64,000 bases of DNA from Kineosporia corallincola (GTDB lineage Bacteria > Actinomycetota > Actinomycetes > Actinomycetales > Kineosporiaceae): positions 496,001 to 560,000 of the forward strand of contig NZ_JAHBAY010000004.1 in NCBI RefSeq assembly GCF_018499875.1, given 5' to 3'. The translations under genes were made by a program, and so were the position numbers. Shown in pieces: positions 62,719 to 64,000 of this stretch (positions are counted from its first letter, which is position 1; every line of letters begins with the position of its first letter). The notes beneath the pieces were generated by a model. That model saw nothing but the letters and a program-made list of their open reading frames with translations, had not been told where the DNA came from and made no database searches.

Positions 62719-64000
62719 GTGCTTGCCGCGATCGTGGGACTGCTGCTCATCCTGACCATTGCGATCGGATTTCTGTACCTGATCGCCGCACCTCAATTGC
62801 GCTCCGGTTCAAGGGTTCTCACTCCCGAAGGAAAACGGGCGGTGATGTCGACCGCCGCGGTGCCGGCCGCCGCCGGTCGCGGCACCCTGCGCGGCCTGAT
62901 CGCGTCGTGGCGTGCCTCCATCGCGACGGCCCAGTGGTTCCAGCGCATCTGGCACCCGATCAGCGAGGCGATGCACGGCGCCCTCGATCGTCTGGAGGAC
63001 AAGGAGGGTGCGGCCGCCCCCGGGCGTGCCGCGGCCCGGCCCACCGCCGTCGGCGCCGCCAACCTGACCGCGGCGATGGGGCGTTCCGCGCAGCCGAAGG
63101 GGCACACCCGTTCGGCCGCGTCCACCGGCGGCCGGGTGCACCCCGCGTCGGCCTGGCTCGGCAACACGGGCGAGATCCCGGTGCGCGACATCGCCCTGCC
63201 GGCCGACCCGGAGATCCCCGGCGACGGTGACCGCCCGTTCACCGAGGCCGAGGTCACCATGCCGATGCTCCCCGTCCCCGGCGCGGTGGCGGCCGGGGTG
63301 TCCACCCCGGCTGCTGCCTCCGGTGCAGCCGTCACGGCCGCGCCGCGGCAGGCCGGTGGCGCCCAGAGTGTGCGCCGGCCCTCCGCCCGGGTGGCTGGTG
63401 CGGAGGCGGATGCCGCTGGTCAGGGTGGCGAGGTCCAGAGCGGGGGAGTGCGACACACCAGCACCCCGGCCAAGCCCACCGCCAAGCCCAAGGGCCCGCG
63501 GCGCGACCGGTTCGACGTGGCGGCCATCATCGGCGGGCGTAACGCGGCTGCCCGGGCCAAGGCGGCCGAGGCGAAGGCCGCGGAGGCGAAGGCCGCCGAA
63601 GCCCGCAAGACCGGCGAGGCCGCGCCCACCCCCGAGCCCGCCGTGGCGCTCTCCGACGAGACCGTGATGATCGCCCCGGTGAAAGAACCGCCGGCCGGCA
63701 CTGCTGCGAAGCCCGCTTCTGTCGCGAAGCCCGCTTCCGTCGCGAAGCCCGCAACGGCCGGTGGGCCCACGACTGCCGACAGGGCCGAGGCTGCTGGCAA
63801 GGCCGAGGCTGCTGGCAGGCCCGCGAGTGCTGCCAAGCCCGCGACGTCGTCCACCACGACTGCCGCTTCGGCCACCACCACGGGTACGGGCTCAGCGGCG
63901 GCCAGGTCCGAGGCGGCGGCCAGGCCCGGCAGCCTCACGCAGAACGAGCCGTCGGCACACACCGACGCCGCCGACGAGACCGTCATGATCGCCCCGGTGA
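62719..64000 (+). CDS. Membrane-anchored Ala/Pro-rich protein with repeated DETVMIAPV motif (partial)
   Basis: 427 codons, open to the window edge. GTG start at the predicted transcription start. Residues 2-24 form one membrane helix (LAAIVGLLLILTIAIGFLYLIAA); 50-95 have a Trp-containing segment (SWRASIATAQWFQRIWHPISEA). The rest is Ala/Pro/Lys/Thr-rich and probably disordered, with EVTMPMLPV (about 175) and DETVMIAPV at about 313 and 419. It could be an FtsY with a very long N-terminal A domain, given its place after smc, or an unrelated envelope protein. The NG GTPase domain, which would decide, is not in the window. Confidence 0.7.
   Translation, partial: MLAAIVGLLLILTIAIGFLYLIAAPQLRSGSRVLTPEGKRAVMSTAAVPAAAGRGTLRGLIASWRASIATAQWFQRIWHPISEAMHGALDRLEDKEGAAAPGRAAARPTAVGAANLTAAMGRSAQPKGHTRSAASTGGRVHPASAWLGNTGEIPVRDIALPADPEIPGDGDRPFTEAEVTMPMLPVPGAVAAGVSTPAAASGAAVTAAPRQAGGAQSVRRPSARVAGAEADAAGQGGEVQSGGVRHTSTPAKPTAKPKGPRRDRFDVAAIIGGRNAAARAKAAEAKAAEAKAAEARKTGEAAPTPEPAVALSDETVMIAPVKEPPAGTAAKPASVAKPASVAKPATAGGPTTADRAEAAGKAEAAGRPASAAKPATSSTTTAASATTTGTGSAAARSEAAARPGSLTQNEPSAHTDAADETVMIAPV

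Overview
This 64 kb window is a chromosomal segment of a high-GC Gram-positive bacterium (Actinomycetota). Supporting signs are strong GC bias at third codon positions with long antisense open frames, many GTG starts, leaderless starts, an NdgR-type IclR regulator divergent from leuCD, a CofC/FbiD-type F420 enzyme, HU with a lysine/alanine-rich tail, and the actinobacterial order rpmB-fakA-recG-rsmD-coaD-(DivIVA-like)-DUF177-rpmF-rnc-mutM...smc. A Kineosporia-like organism is my best guess but is not proven. I saw no insertion sequence, prophage, CRISPR array or rRNA operon.

Layout. 1-2.5 kb: end of an acyltransferase, a secreted sugar-dehydrogenase-like propeller and a sirohydrochlorin-chelatase-like protein. 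2.6-7.1 kb: a tandem duplication of a two-gene module (SigE-family ECF sigma factor plus a large single-pass membrane protein); each copy has the same predicted ECF promoter. 7.1-34.5 kb: a dispersed branched-chain amino acid region, ilvD, ilvB-ilvN-ilvC, leuB, ilvE, cimA, ndgR and leuC-leuD, interrupted by three GGDEF-EAL proteins, a VOC protein, a secreted propeller, a DNA-glycosylase-like protein and a FAH-family protein. ilvB and cimA each have a short leader peptide rich in branched-chain residues followed by an intrinsic terminator. They look like ribosome-mediated attenuators of the same design; the cimA one is unfamiliar to me. 28.8-30.4 kb is a gene-free stretch with a G/T-rich tandem repeat, ending in tRNA-Gln(CTG) and tRNA-Glu(CTC).

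34.8-49.9 kb: HU, murA, a cold-shock-like small protein with cofC, plsC-gpsA, a cystathionine gamma-lyase/synthase, ddl, a DUF3515 lipoprotein, a stand-alone Lrp/AsnC effector domain, thiL, rpmB, a fatty-acid-kinase-like protein, recG and rsmD. 50-54.4 kb: coaD, a DivIVA-like coiled coil, DUF177, rpmF, rnc and mutM. 54.4-58.2 kb is more accessory: an orphan winged-helix regulator, a sulfotransferase behind an AT-rich intergenic region, a FUSC-type membrane protein and a five-bladed propeller glycosidase-like protein. 58.4-64 kb: smc, then a leaderless gene for a membrane-anchored Ala/Pro-rich protein that runs off the window.

The unifying theme is branched-chain amino acid synthesis. IlvBN, IlvC, IlvD and IlvE make valine and, from citramalate made by CimA through LeuCD and LeuB, isoleucine. 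leuA and ilvA are not in the window. Control is split between transcription attenuation (ilvB, cimA) and probably NdgR (leuCD). Several gene ends carry long perfect hairpins that share a TGGACGACGA core.
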